This document shows, in pieces, positions 39,780-48,077 of a stretch of DNA of 56,301 bases. The notes under the pieces are model-generated. The model did not search any database, was not told the origin of the DNA, and saw nothing but the letters and a program-made list of their open reading frames with translations. Origin of the DNA: Bacteroidales bacterium (GTDB taxonomy: Bacteria; Bacteroidota; Bacteroidia; Bacteroidales; UBA932); contig JAFRRR010000070.1 of NCBI GenBank assembly GCA_017428035.1, forward strand, positions 1 through 56,301, written 5' to 3'. A program made the position numbers and the translations under genes. The stretch's first letter is position 1, and the number at the start of each line of letters is the position of its first letter.

Positions 39780-40412
39780 ATGGAAAACAAGATAATAATC
39801 ACCGTAGGACGGCAGATTGGCAGCGGCGGGTTGCGCATTGCGCGAATGGTCGCAGAAAAACTTGGCATTGAGGTCTATGACCGCAATTTGCTTATGCTGG
39901 CTGCAAAGGAGAGCGGTATCTCCCAGGAGATTCTTGCCGGCAGCGATGAAAAACCTGCCAGAATGGGCCGCTTTGCAAAATTCCTGGGCATTCGCAGCTC
40001 GATTTACACCGACGCACAGATGTATTCCGACTCCAATATGCTATCTGAAGATGAAGTTTTTGCTCTCCAGAGCAAGGTTATCAAGGGCATCGCATCAAAG
40101 GGTTCAGGGGTGTTTGTGGGCCGCTGCGCAGACTATGTGCTCCGCGACTGTCCAGAACTTTTCTCGGTGTTCATCACGGCCGATATGAACGATCGTATAG
40201 CCCGTGTTTCGGAGCGGGAGAATCTGACTCCGGAAGAGGCCAAAAAGTATATCGAGACGGGCCAGAAGCGCCGCACGGAGTATTACAATTACTACACATT
40301 CAAGAAGTGGGGAGACAGCGCAAGCTATGACATCTGCCTGAATTCCAGCCGCTTCGGCCTTGAAAAAACAGCCGACCTGATTATAGAAATGCACAAGAAC
40401 AGAAATATCTAA
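39780..40412 (+). CDS. Cytidylate kinase-like family protein
   Basis: 210 residues. The N-terminus IIITVGRQIGSGGLRIARMVAEKLGIEVYDRNLL is a P-loop with the GRQIGSGG form of the cytidylate kinase-like family (AAK-type P-loop kinase fold), and FVGRCADYVLRD plus RIARVSERENLTPEEAKKYIE are the following blocks. It is not the housekeeping Cmk, which has a different P-loop context. The substrate is unproven; a nucleotide or other small metabolite is likely. It is 3 bp behind the MATE gene. Confidence 0.88.
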   Translation: MENKIIITVGRQIGSGGLRIARMVAEKLGIEVYDRNLLMLAAKESGISQEILAGSDEKPARMGRFAKFLGIRSSIYTDAQMYSDSNMLSEDEVFALQSKVIKGIASKGSGVFVGRCADYVLRDCPELFSVFITADMNDRIARVSERENLTPEEAKKYIETGQKRRTEYYNYYTFKKWGDSASYDICLNSSRFGLEKTADLIIEMHKNRNI

Positions 40413-40433
40413 CCCACTCAAACATCTCTCACT

Positions 40434-40772
40434 ATGAAAAAAATCATCTCCCTTTTGGTTATTGCACTTTGCCTTGTAGCGTGCAATTCCGTAGACCAGA
40501 AACTTGACAAGCTTGAGAAAGCTTGCGAAGACAAGAACATTGAGAAGGCAGAGAAAATCTGCGCTTCTATCGACGCTGACAAACTGGATGCAGAGCAGTC
40601 TGCACGCCTCACAGCCGCTACTGTAAAAATGGCCGCCATCAAGGCAGAGCAGTTCATTAAGGATGCCGGCGAGGCAGTTAAGGACGCCGTTGAAGAGGCC
40701 GGCCGCGAGGCTCAGGAAGCCATCGAGCAGGTAAGCGACGAAACCAAACAGGCCATAGAACAGGCTAAATAG
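40434..40772 (+). CDS. Small helical lipoprotein
   Basis: 112 residues. Lipoprotein signal MKKIISLLVIALCLVAC with Cys17. The mature part is almost wholly alpha-helical and charged (LDKLEKACEDKNIEKAEKICASIDADKLDAEQSARL, then a heptad-like stretch of Ala, Glu and Lys to the end), suggesting a short coiled coil. Only two further Cys are present. No known domain. It ends the long operon and is followed by a strong bidirectional terminator. Confidence 0.82.
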   Translation: MKKIISLLVIALCLVACNSVDQKLDKLEKACEDKNIEKAEKICASIDADKLDAEQSARLTAATVKMAAIKAEQFIKDAGEAVKDAVEEAGREAQEAIEQVSDETKQAIEQAK

Positions 40773-40790
40773 CCGTTTCTATGTCATTCG

Positions 40791-40825
40791 AAATAAACGA
40801 GGCTCCGGAGGGGCCTCGTTTATTT
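40791..40825. terminator. Bidirectional terminator between convergent operons
   Basis: 13-bp arms AAATAAACGAGGC (40791-40803) / GCCTCGTTTATTT (40813-40825), 9-nt loop. A T-rich tail follows on both strands. It also overlaps the stop codon of the thioredoxin-like gene at 40820. Confidence 0.88.
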
Positions 40826-42304
40826 TTCAATAAGTTTCCTGAGTGTTTCGGGGGTGATGTCCTTGGCCAGGATGGTGCCGTTTTTGTCCAGCAGATAGAT
40901 TTTGGGGGCGGTGGCGACGTCGTATTTCTGGTAGAGGTTGCTGTCGGGCCAGCTGGTGCGAAGGTCTTTCCAATAGCAGGCGCATCCTTTGAGGCTGGAT
41001 TTCCACTCGTCGGGGTCGGGACCGACATAAACCGAAACGACGCGCGCCCCTTTGCGGCGCAGCAGGCTGCGCATTTCGCGAAGCTGCTGCTTCCAGGCGG
41101 TGCAGTCGCTGCAGGAAACCAAATTGAAGAAAAGGACGGTGTAATTTTTGCCGCCGCAATCCAGCATCGACTTTTCGCGGCCGTGGCGGTCGAGCAGCAC
41201 AGCGTCGGATGCAACGGAGCCGACGGGATTCAGGCGGAAACGGCGCAAAGCCTCGTCCGTCTGCGCCAATACCTCCGGTGACCAGAGATCAGGCCTGCCA
41301 ACAATGTATTTCTCCGCTACAAGCGCGGCGCTTTCCAGAGCCTCATATTCGCCCTGTCCGCGCAGGTAGTTGTAAATGCCCAGATAGGTGTCGCGGTACA
41401 GGCCGGGATCGTTGCCTATGCGAGAAGCGAACGCCTCGCATACATCGGCCACGGCAAGAGTATCCAGTCCGATATTGTCCCGCACGCCGTCTAAAAGGGA
41501 ATACAGTGATGCCGTGAAGGATTCTTTCTGACCCAGCAATTCTGCCAGGGCGGCGGCGTCCAGACGACGTCCAATGATTCTGTTGTCGGCATCCAGAAGC
41601 AGCAGGGAAGGGGTGCTTAGCACCGAATATTTCTTGTGGAATTCCGACACGCCTTCCGGGTCCCAAAGGTTATATACCCGCACCTGCGGATTCTCAATGC
41701 CGCCGAAATGCGAGATTGCATACTTAGCCCAGGCGGCCTTGTCGCTCTGGGTATAAACTGCATAGAAAGATACGGGAGCCGTGCCTGAATACTCTTTCAG
41801 AATAGACACCAGCAGCGGCGTCTGCCGGGTGCAGGTGCTGCAGGCATCCTCGTAAAAGTACAGGATCTTGTAGCCGCCGGTGGCCTCGCGCACATCCACC
41901 GGTCCGCCATCCAGACTCTCCAGGGTCAGTTCCGGGGCCGGCATCCCAAGCAGCGACTGCCGGTTGAATTCGGCAAAGGCATAAAGCATAGGGAAGGTCT
42001 CTTTCGAAGGCCAGCGCAGCTTCTTGTTCAAAAAGTAATTGTCTGCAATATAAACCGATACGCCTTCGGCGCCCATAACCGGGCAGTCGGAATAGTAGTC
42101 AAAGGCACGGCCGGCAATCCCGGCGCGGACATCGTCGTCTGCGGCCGAATTGATCAGCACGTCCAGCCGGCTGCAGATGGAGTCCACCGGCATTGTGCTG
42201 ATGGCCTCGAAATAGCTCTTTAGGGAGTCGTATACGTTGGTCTGTTGCGCCGCAGCAACGCCACAGCACAGCATCAGGGATGCTATGATGGCCAGCCGCC
42301 GCAC
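40820..42304 (-). CDS. Secreted protein with two thioredoxin-like domains
   Basis: 494 residues from a GTG that overlaps the coaD stop by one base (TAGTG). Signal peptide at about 1-20, so periplasmic. The first TlpA/AhpC-like domain (about 118-255) has CSTC at 155-158 preceded by LYFYEDA. A helical region (about 265-355) links to a second thioredoxin-like domain (about 365-494) with CSDC at 398-401 and a cis-Pro-like TAPKIYLLD. The N-terminal 30-115 region matches the helical DUF-type segment of Bacteroidetes TlpA-like proteins. Role: envelope disulfide reduction or redox relay; partners unknown. Confidence 0.85.
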   Translation of the reverse strand: MRRLAIIASLMLCCGVAAAQQTNVYDSLKSYFEAISTMPVDSICSRLDVLINSAADDDVRAGIAGRAFDYYSDCPVMGAEGVSVYIADNYFLNKKLRWPSKETFPMLYAFAEFNRQSLLGMPAPELTLESLDGGPVDVREATGGYKILYFYEDACSTCTRQTPLLVSILKEYSGTAPVSFYAVYTQSDKAAWAKYAISHFGGIENPQVRVYNLWDPEGVSEFHKKYSVLSTPSLLLLDADNRIIGRRLDAAALAELLGQKESFTASLYSLLDGVRDNIGLDTLAVADVCEAFASRIGNDPGLYRDTYLGIYNYLRGQGEYEALESAALVAEKYIVGRPDLWSPEVLAQTDEALRRFRLNPVGSVASDAVLLDRHGREKSMLDCGGKNYTVLFFNLVSCSDCTAWKQQLREMRSLLRRKGARVVSVYVGPDPDEWKSSLKGCACYWKDLRTSWPDSNLYQKYDVATAPKIYLLDKNGTILAKDITPETLRKLIEK

Positions 42305-42786
42305 TACTGTATCATTTTAAGATACTTGGCGATATCTACGTTCTTGGGGATGAAATCGGTGGCTTTGCCGCCGTTTACCAGCACGTCGCGGACTACAGTA
42401 GAGGAGATGAACGAATATTCGTGGCTGGAAGGGATGAAGACTGTGAGGATGGAGGGTCTCATCCGCTTGTTGGCCTGCGATATGGCGCGCTCCAGCTCAA
42501 AGTCGGTGGTGGTGCGCATACCGCGGATTATGAATTTTGCTCCCTTCTTCACGCAGAAATCAACGGTAAGGCCGCTGAAAGAGCAGACCTCCACATTTTC
42601 CAGGTCGGCCACGGCGTCTTTGGCAATCTGAACCTTGACGTCGGTGGGGAAGAACCCGCCTCCCTTAGAGGAATTCTTGCCGACGGCAACAATTACCTTG
42701 TCAAAAATCCTGAGTGCAGATTTTAGCACTTCCAGGTGCCCGAGGGTAAATGGATCGAACGATCCGGGAAAAACAGCAACTTTCAT
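42304..42786 (-). CDS. coaD: Phosphopantetheine adenylyltransferase
   Basis: 160 residues; transfers AMP from ATP to 4'-phosphopantetheine, the penultimate step of coenzyme A synthesis. The nucleotidyltransferase motif is FPGSFDPFTLGHLEVL (5-20, with the GHxE form of HxGH), and the second signature ISSTVVRDVLVNGG lies near 127-140. FIRGMRTTTDFELE is the substrate loop. It follows ung by 6 bp and overlaps the downstream thioredoxin gene. Confidence 0.96.
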   Translation of the reverse strand: MKVAVFPGSFDPFTLGHLEVLKSALRIFDKVIVAVGKNSSKGGGFFPTDVKVQIAKDAVADLENVEVCSFSGLTVDFCVKKGAKFIIRGMRTTTDFELERAISQANKRMRPSILTVFIPSSHEYSFISSTVVRDVLVNGGKATDFIPKNVDIAKYLKMIQ

Positions 42787-42792
42787 AATTGA

Positions 42793-43464
42793 TTACTTAC
42801 TCCAGTCTATCGGCTCGTGGCCGTTATTTGTTAATAGTTGATTTGTCTTTGAAAAGTGACGGCAGCCGAAAAATGCTCCGCCGGCCAGCGGAGACGGGTG
42901 TGCAGCCTCCCGTACATAGTGGCGGGAGGTGTCTCTCAGCGCTTTTTTACTGCGGGCAAAGTTGCCCCAGAGCAGAAAGACCACGCCGTCCAGACGGTCG
43001 CTTATGGTCTGGATCACCGCGTCGGTAAAGGTCTGCCAGCCCAGGCGACTGTGAGACGCGGCTGCACCGGCGCGTACTGTGAGGATGGCGTTCAGAAGGA
43101 ATACGCCTTGCTCTGCCCAGCCGCGCAGCGAACCGTTCTTGCCGCGCAGGTCCAGCCCCAGGTCGTCTTCTATCTCTTTGTAGATGTTCTTAAGCGACGG
43201 CGGCAGCGGCACGCCAGGCGGCACGGAAAACGACAGGCCTTCTGCCTGGCCGGGATTGTGGTAGGGATCCTGCCCGAGGATGACGACCCGCACCTGATTG
43301 AAGGGCGTCAGGGCAAATGCATTGAATATCAGACTGCCCGGAGGGTAGATGGTGACTCCGGAAGCCTTCTCCCTATGCAGCGCAGCAGCGAGTTCGGCAA
43401 AGTAAGGTTTGTCAAACTCGCTGCTTAGCGCTTCCTTCCAGGAAGGTTCAATGATGACGTTCAT
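42793..43464 (-). CDS. ung: Uracil-DNA glycosylase
   Basis: 223 residues; removes uracil from DNA in base-excision repair. Catalytic water-activating motif GQDPYHNPGQAEGLSFSVP (about 64-82), uracil-binding LLNAILTVR and the DNA-intercalating loop AHPSPLAGG near 187-195. Family 1 UDG of normal length. It lies 17 bp behind lon in the lon-ung-coaD-thioredoxin operon. Confidence 0.97.
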   Translation of the reverse strand: MNVIIEPSWKEALSSEFDKPYFAELAAALHREKASGVTIYPPGSLIFNAFALTPFNQVRVVILGQDPYHNPGQAEGLSFSVPPGVPLPPSLKNIYKEIEDDLGLDLRGKNGSLRGWAEQGVFLLNAILTVRAGAAASHSRLGWQTFTDAVIQTISDRLDGVVFLLWGNFARSKKALRDTSRHYVREAAHPSPLAGGAFFGCRHFSKTNQLLTNNGHEPIDWSK

Positions 43465-43481
43465 CTACTGCTGATAAGGTT

Positions 43482-45884
43482 CTATTCAAATACAAATTTA
43501 AGAACTTCATCGACAGTATCAACATAATGGAACGTAAGACCTTTGATATAGATATCTTTTATATCCTCTATATCGCGGCGGTTTTCGCTGGAAATCACAA
43601 TGGTATGGATGCCGGCGCGCTTGGCTGCCAGAATCTTCTCTTTGATGCCGCCCACTGGCAGGACCTTGCCGCGCAGGGTGGTCTCGCCGGTCATTGCCAC
43701 GCCCTTCTTTATGCTCTGGTTCTTGAGCGCAGAGGCGATGGCGGTGACCATAGTGATGCCGGCAGAAGGGCCGTCCTTAGGAATGGCGCCTTCCGGAACG
43801 TGGATGTGGAAGTCCTTCTCCTTGAATACCTTGGGTTCCACGCCAATCTTTTCTGGATTGGCCTTGAGCCACTGGTAGGCAATGGTGGCCGACTCTTTCA
43901 TCACGTCGCCCAGGTTGCCGGTGGTGGAGAGGTGGCCCTGACCTTCGCTGGTGCTGCATTCTATAAAGAGTATCTCGCCGCCCATCTCGGTCCAGGCAAG
44001 GCCGGTGACCACGCCGGGCATTTCGTTGCCCTTCTGCATATCGTGATGGTTGGTGGGAAGACCCAGATATTCGCGTACCTGGGCCGGTTTGAGGGTGGTT
44101 TCGTGCGCTTCGTCCAGAGCTATCTTCTTGGCGGTGATACGGCAAATCTTGGCAATCTGCTTGTCAAGGCCGCGCACGCCCGACTCGCGGGTGTAGTTAT
44201 TGATAATCTCTTCTATCGCCGCTTTGGTGAGCTTCAGGTCTTTGGGCTGAAGGCCGTGCAGGCCTAGCTGCTTGGGAAGCAGGTAGTCCTTGGCAATGGA
44301 GATTTTCTCTTCTGCCAGATACCCGGAGACATTTATCATTTCCATACGGTCGCGCAGGGCGGGGTGGATGGTCTCGATGTTGTTGGCCGTAGTTATGAAC
44401 AGCACCTTGCTGAGGTCATAGTCCAGGTCAAGGTAGTTGTCGTGGAATGCGGTGTTCTGCTCGGGGTCAAGCACCTCCAGCAGGGCGCTGGCGGGATCGC
44501 CGTGGAAATCGTTGAACACTTTGTCCACCTCGTCCAATACAATCACGGGGTTGACCTTTCCGGTCTTTTTGATGGTCTGGATAATGCGGCCGGCCATTGC
44601 TCCGATGTAGGTGCGGCGGTGTCCGCGGATTTCGGACTCGTCGTGCAGACCGCCCAGCGAAATACGCCCGTACTCGCGTCCCAGCGCCTTGGCTATGGAT
44701 TTGCCAAGGGAGGTCTTGCCCACACCCGGAGGGCCGTAGAGGCAGAGGATAGGCGATTTCATATCGCCCTTGAGTTTGAGCACCGCAAGGTACTCTATGA
44801 TTCTTTCCTTGACTTTTTCAAGGCCGTAGTGGTCGGCGTCCAGTACCTCCTGGGCGTGCTTGAGGTCCAGATTGTCTTCTGTGGCCTCGCTCCATGGGAG
44901 ATCCACTATAAACTGCAGGTACGAATAAATGACATTGTAGTCGGGCGAACTGGGGTTGGTTTTCTCCATCTTGTGGAGTTCCTTTTCAAATACTTCGCCC
45001 ACATATTCGGGCCAGTTTTTGCCTTCGGCAGCCTTGCGCAGGGCGTCGACGTCTTCGCCGGCACCTGTCATACCCAGCTCTTCCTGGATGGTCTTCAGCT
45101 GATTGTTAAGGTAGTACTCGCGCTGCTGCTGGTCCATCTCCACCTTCACCTTCTTCTGGATGTCCTCGCGGATTTTCAGAATCTCTATCTGCTTGTCCAG
45201 CAGGGCAAGCAGCAGGGTGGCGCGGCGCTTTATGCTGGCCTCTTCCAAAAGCGGAATCTTCTCCAGAGGGTTCTCGACTTCTATGGTGGTGGCCACAAAG
45301 TTCACCAGAAATGCATTGTCCTCTATGTCGCGGATGGCATAGCCGGCCTCCTGGGAAACGCTGTGTGTCAGCTTTATGATGCGCATTGCAGCGCTCTTGA
45401 TGCCGTCCACGATAGTGTTCATATCGGGGTCGGAGGCGCTGGAATGGTCTTCGGGAAGGTAATCCACTGTGGCCATCAGATAAGGGGACACAATGTCCAC
45501 CGACTTGATGTTGAAGCGGCGAACGCCCTGGATAATGGCAGTGACAGGAACATTTGGCAGGTCAATGATTTTGACAATCCTGCCCAGGGTTCCTGTGGCA
45601 AACAGGTCTTCCCTGACAGGGTCTTCTGTCTTGGGATCGCGCTGGGCCACTGCCCCTATCAGTTTGTTGGACTTGTAGGCTTCGTTTAAAAGCTGTATGG
45701 ATTTCTCCCTGCGCACCGGGATTGGAATCACGGTGTCAGGAAATAGCACGGCATTGCGTAACGGCAAGATAGGCAGCACGTTGGGCAGCTGGTCATCTTG
45801 CAGTTTATTCCCTGTGTCAATATTCATCACGGGTATGAAATTCATACCCATATCTTCTCCTGCAAAGTAAAAAGGGTCTTTCAT
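43482..45884 (-). CDS. lon: ATP-dependent serine protease Lon
   Basis: 800 residues from the ATG at 45884; downstream ATGs at residues 12 and 14 are possible alternatives. The N-terminal substrate-recognition domain is at about 35-240, a coiled-coil segment at 240-310, the AAA+ domain with Walker A GPPGVGKT (384-391) and Walker B VIVLDEVDKV, and the protease domain with catalytic Ser707 (PKDGPSAG) and Lys750 (GIKEK). It degrades damaged and regulatory proteins in the cytoplasm. The promoter is probably the -7 box at 45965-45972. Confidence 0.97.
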   Translation of the reverse strand: MKDPFYFAGEDMGMNFIPVMNIDTGNKLQDDQLPNVLPILPLRNAVLFPDTVIPIPVRREKSIQLLNEAYKSNKLIGAVAQRDPKTEDPVREDLFATGTLGRIVKIIDLPNVPVTAIIQGVRRFNIKSVDIVSPYLMATVDYLPEDHSSASDPDMNTIVDGIKSAAMRIIKLTHSVSQEAGYAIRDIEDNAFLVNFVATTIEVENPLEKIPLLEEASIKRRATLLLALLDKQIEILKIREDIQKKVKVEMDQQQREYYLNNQLKTIQEELGMTGAGEDVDALRKAAEGKNWPEYVGEVFEKELHKMEKTNPSSPDYNVIYSYLQFIVDLPWSEATEDNLDLKHAQEVLDADHYGLEKVKERIIEYLAVLKLKGDMKSPILCLYGPPGVGKTSLGKSIAKALGREYGRISLGGLHDESEIRGHRRTYIGAMAGRIIQTIKKTGKVNPVIVLDEVDKVFNDFHGDPASALLEVLDPEQNTAFHDNYLDLDYDLSKVLFITTANNIETIHPALRDRMEMINVSGYLAEEKISIAKDYLLPKQLGLHGLQPKDLKLTKAAIEEIINNYTRESGVRGLDKQIAKICRITAKKIALDEAHETTLKPAQVREYLGLPTNHHDMQKGNEMPGVVTGLAWTEMGGEILFIECSTSEGQGHLSTTGNLGDVMKESATIAYQWLKANPEKIGVEPKVFKEKDFHIHVPEGAIPKDGPSAGITMVTAIASALKNQSIKKGVAMTGETTLRGKVLPVGGIKEKILAAKRAGIHTIVISSENRRDIEDIKDIYIKGLTFHYVDTVDEVLKFVFE

Positions 45885-45964
45885 CTATCGTGTATATCTA
45901 TCTGTTCTAGTATGTCAAATTGGCAGAAAAACAACCAGCCGGATATATTGGTCAATCATTGTGC

Positions 45965-45972
45965 CAAAGTTA
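45965..45972 (-). promoter_or_regulatory. -7 box upstream of lon
   Basis: TAACTTTG on the minus strand, predicted leader about 77 nt. No upstream TTTG is found at the usual distance, so the call is weak. Confidence 0.35.
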
Positions 45973-45998
45973 AAATTTTAAAAAAAGTGCGATATCTA

Positions 45999-46029
45999 TT
46001 TGATAAATAAAAAAATAAGTCTATTTTTG
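45999..46029 (+). promoter_or_regulatory. Strong promoter of the HU gene
   Basis: TTTG at 45999-46002, 19-bp spacer, TATTTTTG at 46022-46029: both elements of the Bacteroides consensus. The predicted start is near 46033, giving a 42-nt AT-rich leader. Confidence 0.75.
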
Positions 46030-46074
46030 CAATCCCCAAAAAACTGATACCTAAAAATATAAAGATATATCACT

Positions 46075-46356
46075 ATGACTAAAGCAGACATTGTTAGCGA
46101 AATCGCTAAATCAACAGGATTTGAAAAGGTTGTTGTCCTGGAAGTTGTTGAATCTTTTATGGAAAACGTGAAGGAGTCCCTGAGCAAGGGTAACAATGTT
46201 TATCTTCGCGGTTTTGGCAGTTTTGTTGTTAAGCAGCGTGCAGAGAAGGCAGCCCGCAACATCTCCAAGAATGTTACCATCACCATTCCGGCACACAAGA
46301 TCCCCTCTTTCAAACCCGCCAAGACCTTTGTCGAGCAAGTCAAGAATCTGAAATAA
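46075..46356 (+). CDS. HU-family histone-like DNA-binding protein
   Basis: 93 residues, the normal HU/IHF length. N-terminal helices TKADIVSEIAKSTGFEKVVVLEVVESFMENVKESLSKG, then the conserved VYLRGFGSFVVKQRAEKAARNISKN, and the DNA-binding arm with ITIPAHKIPSFKPAKTF. It bends and compacts DNA in the nucleoid. A single gene, without a nearby partner subunit. It has a strong promoter, consistent with high expression, and is followed after 21 bp by the 29-residue basic gene. Confidence 0.96.
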   Translation: MTKADIVSEIAKSTGFEKVVVLEVVESFMENVKESLSKGNNVYLRGFGSFVVKQRAEKAARNISKNVTITIPAHKIPSFKPAKTFVEQVKNLK

Positions 46357-46377
46357 TCACTTTTAATACTTATTATT

Positions 46378-46467
46378 ATGCCTAGCGGTAAAAAGAGAAA
46401 GAGACATAAAATGTCTACGCACAAACGTAAAAAACGTTTGCGCAAGAACAGACATAAGAAGAAATAA
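46378..46467 (+). CDS. 29-residue basic protein, AURKAIP1/COX24-domain type
   Basis: Thirty codons from ATG 46378 to TAA 46465-46467, too short for usual ORF lists. The product starts MPSGKKRKRHKMSTHKRKKRL and ends RKNRHKKK; about two thirds of the residues are Lys, Arg or His. It matches the tiny Bacteroidetes proteins annotated as AURKAIP1/COX24-domain, which resemble the mitochondrial small-subunit protein mS38 and bS22 of actinobacteria, so a ribosome-bound role is likely. It lies 21 bp after HU and ahead of the terminator before rng. Confidence 0.85.
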   Translation: MPSGKKRKRHKMSTHKRKKRLRKNRHKKK

Positions 46468-46484
46468 GATTTCTTGAAGTATAA

Positions 46485-46508
46485 GGCTGACCCGCGGTCA
46501 GCCTTTTT
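46485..46508 (+). terminator. Strong terminator directly before the rng start codon
   Basis: GGCTGACC-CGC-GGTCAGCC (46485-46503) followed by TTTTT (46504-46508). The rng ATG begins 3 bases later, at 46512. Confidence 0.9.
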
Positions 46509-46511
46509 GCA

Positions 46512-48077
46512 ATGGATAAGGACCTAATCATAAATGTCACGGGCGGAACTGCCGAACTGGCTTTGACAGAAGGCGGCCGCCTGATAGAATATGACAAGGA
46601 AAGCGACAGCAAGGCGCAGTTCTCTTTAGGGGACGTGTTCCTGGGCAAAGTCAAGAAACTCCTCCCGTCCCTTAACGCAGCCTTTGTGGATATCGGGGAC
46701 GAGAAGGAGGCCTTTATCCATTATCTGGACCTTGGAATCAATTTCAAGTCGTTTGACTTTTTTGTCAAGCAAATCGACATCTCAAAGAACTACACCACCT
46801 TCTTTGAGAAAGTCGCCATTTCCGATCCCCTGGAAAAGGAGGGCCATATTTCCGACCATCTCCATCCCGGGCAGCCGGTTATGGTGCAGATTGTAAAGGA
46901 GCCCATCTCCACCAAGGGCTCGCGCCTCACCGGAGAGATTTCAATAGCTGGCCGCAATATTGTGTTGCTGCCCTTCTCCGACAAGGTGAGCATCTCCCAG
47001 AAAATATCTTCCAAAGAAGAGAAAGCCCGCCTCAGCCGCCTGATATACAGCATCTTGCCTAAGAACTACGGCGCCATTATCCGCACCGCGGCAGAGGGCA
47101 AGCGGGCTGCCATTCTGGATGCTGAGCTCAAGGGGCTTATCCGCAAGTGGGAGAGCAGCTGGAAGAAGCTTGCCAAGAGCAAGGATGTCCAGCTCCTGTT
47201 CCGCGAGAACAGCCGTGTGACCACCCTTATCCGCGACCTGCTGGCCGACGACTTCACCAATATCTATGTCAACGACAAGGCCACTTTCAACGAAGTGTGC
47301 CAGTATGTGGCAATGATCTCTCCCGGACAGGAGAAGATTGTACACTATTACGACAAGCAGCAGAATATCTTTGATGCGTTTGACATAACCCGTCAGGTCA
47401 AGGGGTCTTTCGGCAGGGTAGTGTCCCTTAAAAAAGGTGCTTATCTGGTGATTGAACATACCGAGGCGATGCACGTGATAGACGTGAACAGCGGCACCCG
47501 CATCAAGACCGGAGAGCAGGAAGAGAATGCCCTGGAGGTGAATATGTCGGCAGCGGAAGAGATTGCCCGTCAGCTGCGACTGCGCGATATGGGCGGCATC
47601 GTGATAGTCGATTTCATAGATATGGAAGATGTGGAGCACCGCAACCAGTTGTACAAGCATATGTCTTCCCTTATGGAGAACGACCGTGCCCGCCACACCA
47701 TATTGCCACTGACTAAGTTCGGCCTGATGCAGATTACCCGCCAGAGGGTGCGTCCCGCAACTGAGATAGAGACCGGCGAGGTCTGCCCTATGTGCAAGGG
47801 AACGGGCAAGATTGGCCCGACACTGCTGTTGGACGAGGCGCTGGAGCGCCATCTGAGTGCCATCGCAGAGAAAAAGCCGGGACGCAGCATCCGCCTGGTG
47901 GTGAATCCCGTGACCTACGCCTATATTACAAAAGGATGGTGGAACAGTTTTGTGTCTCAGTGGAAACGCAAGTACAAATGCCCTCTCAAAGTGCTCAAGG
48001 ACGACAATTTCGCCATAAATCAGTCGTTGTGGGAGGATGTCAAGACCAGTCGGCCGCTCGGCTCATTTTTCGACTGA
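46512..48077 (+). CDS. rng: Ribonuclease G / RNase E family
   Basis: 521 residues; endoribonuclease acting on AU-rich single-stranded RNA in rRNA maturation and mRNA decay. An S1 domain at about 35-125 (GDVFLGKVKKLLPSLNAAFVDIGDEKEAFIHYLDL), RNase H-like and DNase I-like domains, catalytic acid in GGIVIVDFIDME near 357-367, and the zinc-link CPMCKGTGKIGP near 423. Length fits RNase G rather than the longer E-type. No promoter lies between the terminator and the ATG, so expression must depend on read-through, RNA processing or an upstream promoter. It overlaps the convergent argH by 38 bp. Confidence 0.95.
   Translation: MDKDLIINVTGGTAELALTEGGRLIEYDKESDSKAQFSLGDVFLGKVKKLLPSLNAAFVDIGDEKEAFIHYLDLGINFKSFDFFVKQIDISKNYTTFFEKVAISDPLEKEGHISDHLHPGQPVMVQIVKEPISTKGSRLTGEISIAGRNIVLLPFSDKVSISQKISSKEEKARLSRLIYSILPKNYGAIIRTAAEGKRAAILDAELKGLIRKWESSWKKLAKSKDVQLLFRENSRVTTLIRDLLADDFTNIYVNDKATFNEVCQYVAMISPGQEKIVHYYDKQQNIFDAFDITRQVKGSFGRVVSLKKGAYLVIEHTEAMHVIDVNSGTRIKTGEQEENALEVNMSAAEEIARQLRLRDMGGIVIVDFIDMEDVEHRNQLYKHMSSLMENDRARHTILPLTKFGLMQITRQRVRPATEIETGEVCPMCKGTGKIGPTLLLDEALERHLSAIAEKKPGRSIRLVVNPVTYAYITKGWWNSFVSQWKRKYKCPLKVLKDDNFAINQSLWEDVKTSRPLGSFFD

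Noticed and set aside
44364-45689. 441-codon open frame antisense to lon
   Set aside because: Shadow of the well-conserved Lon protease; the translation is low in recognisable motifs and rich in Val, Leu and His as expected from antisense.
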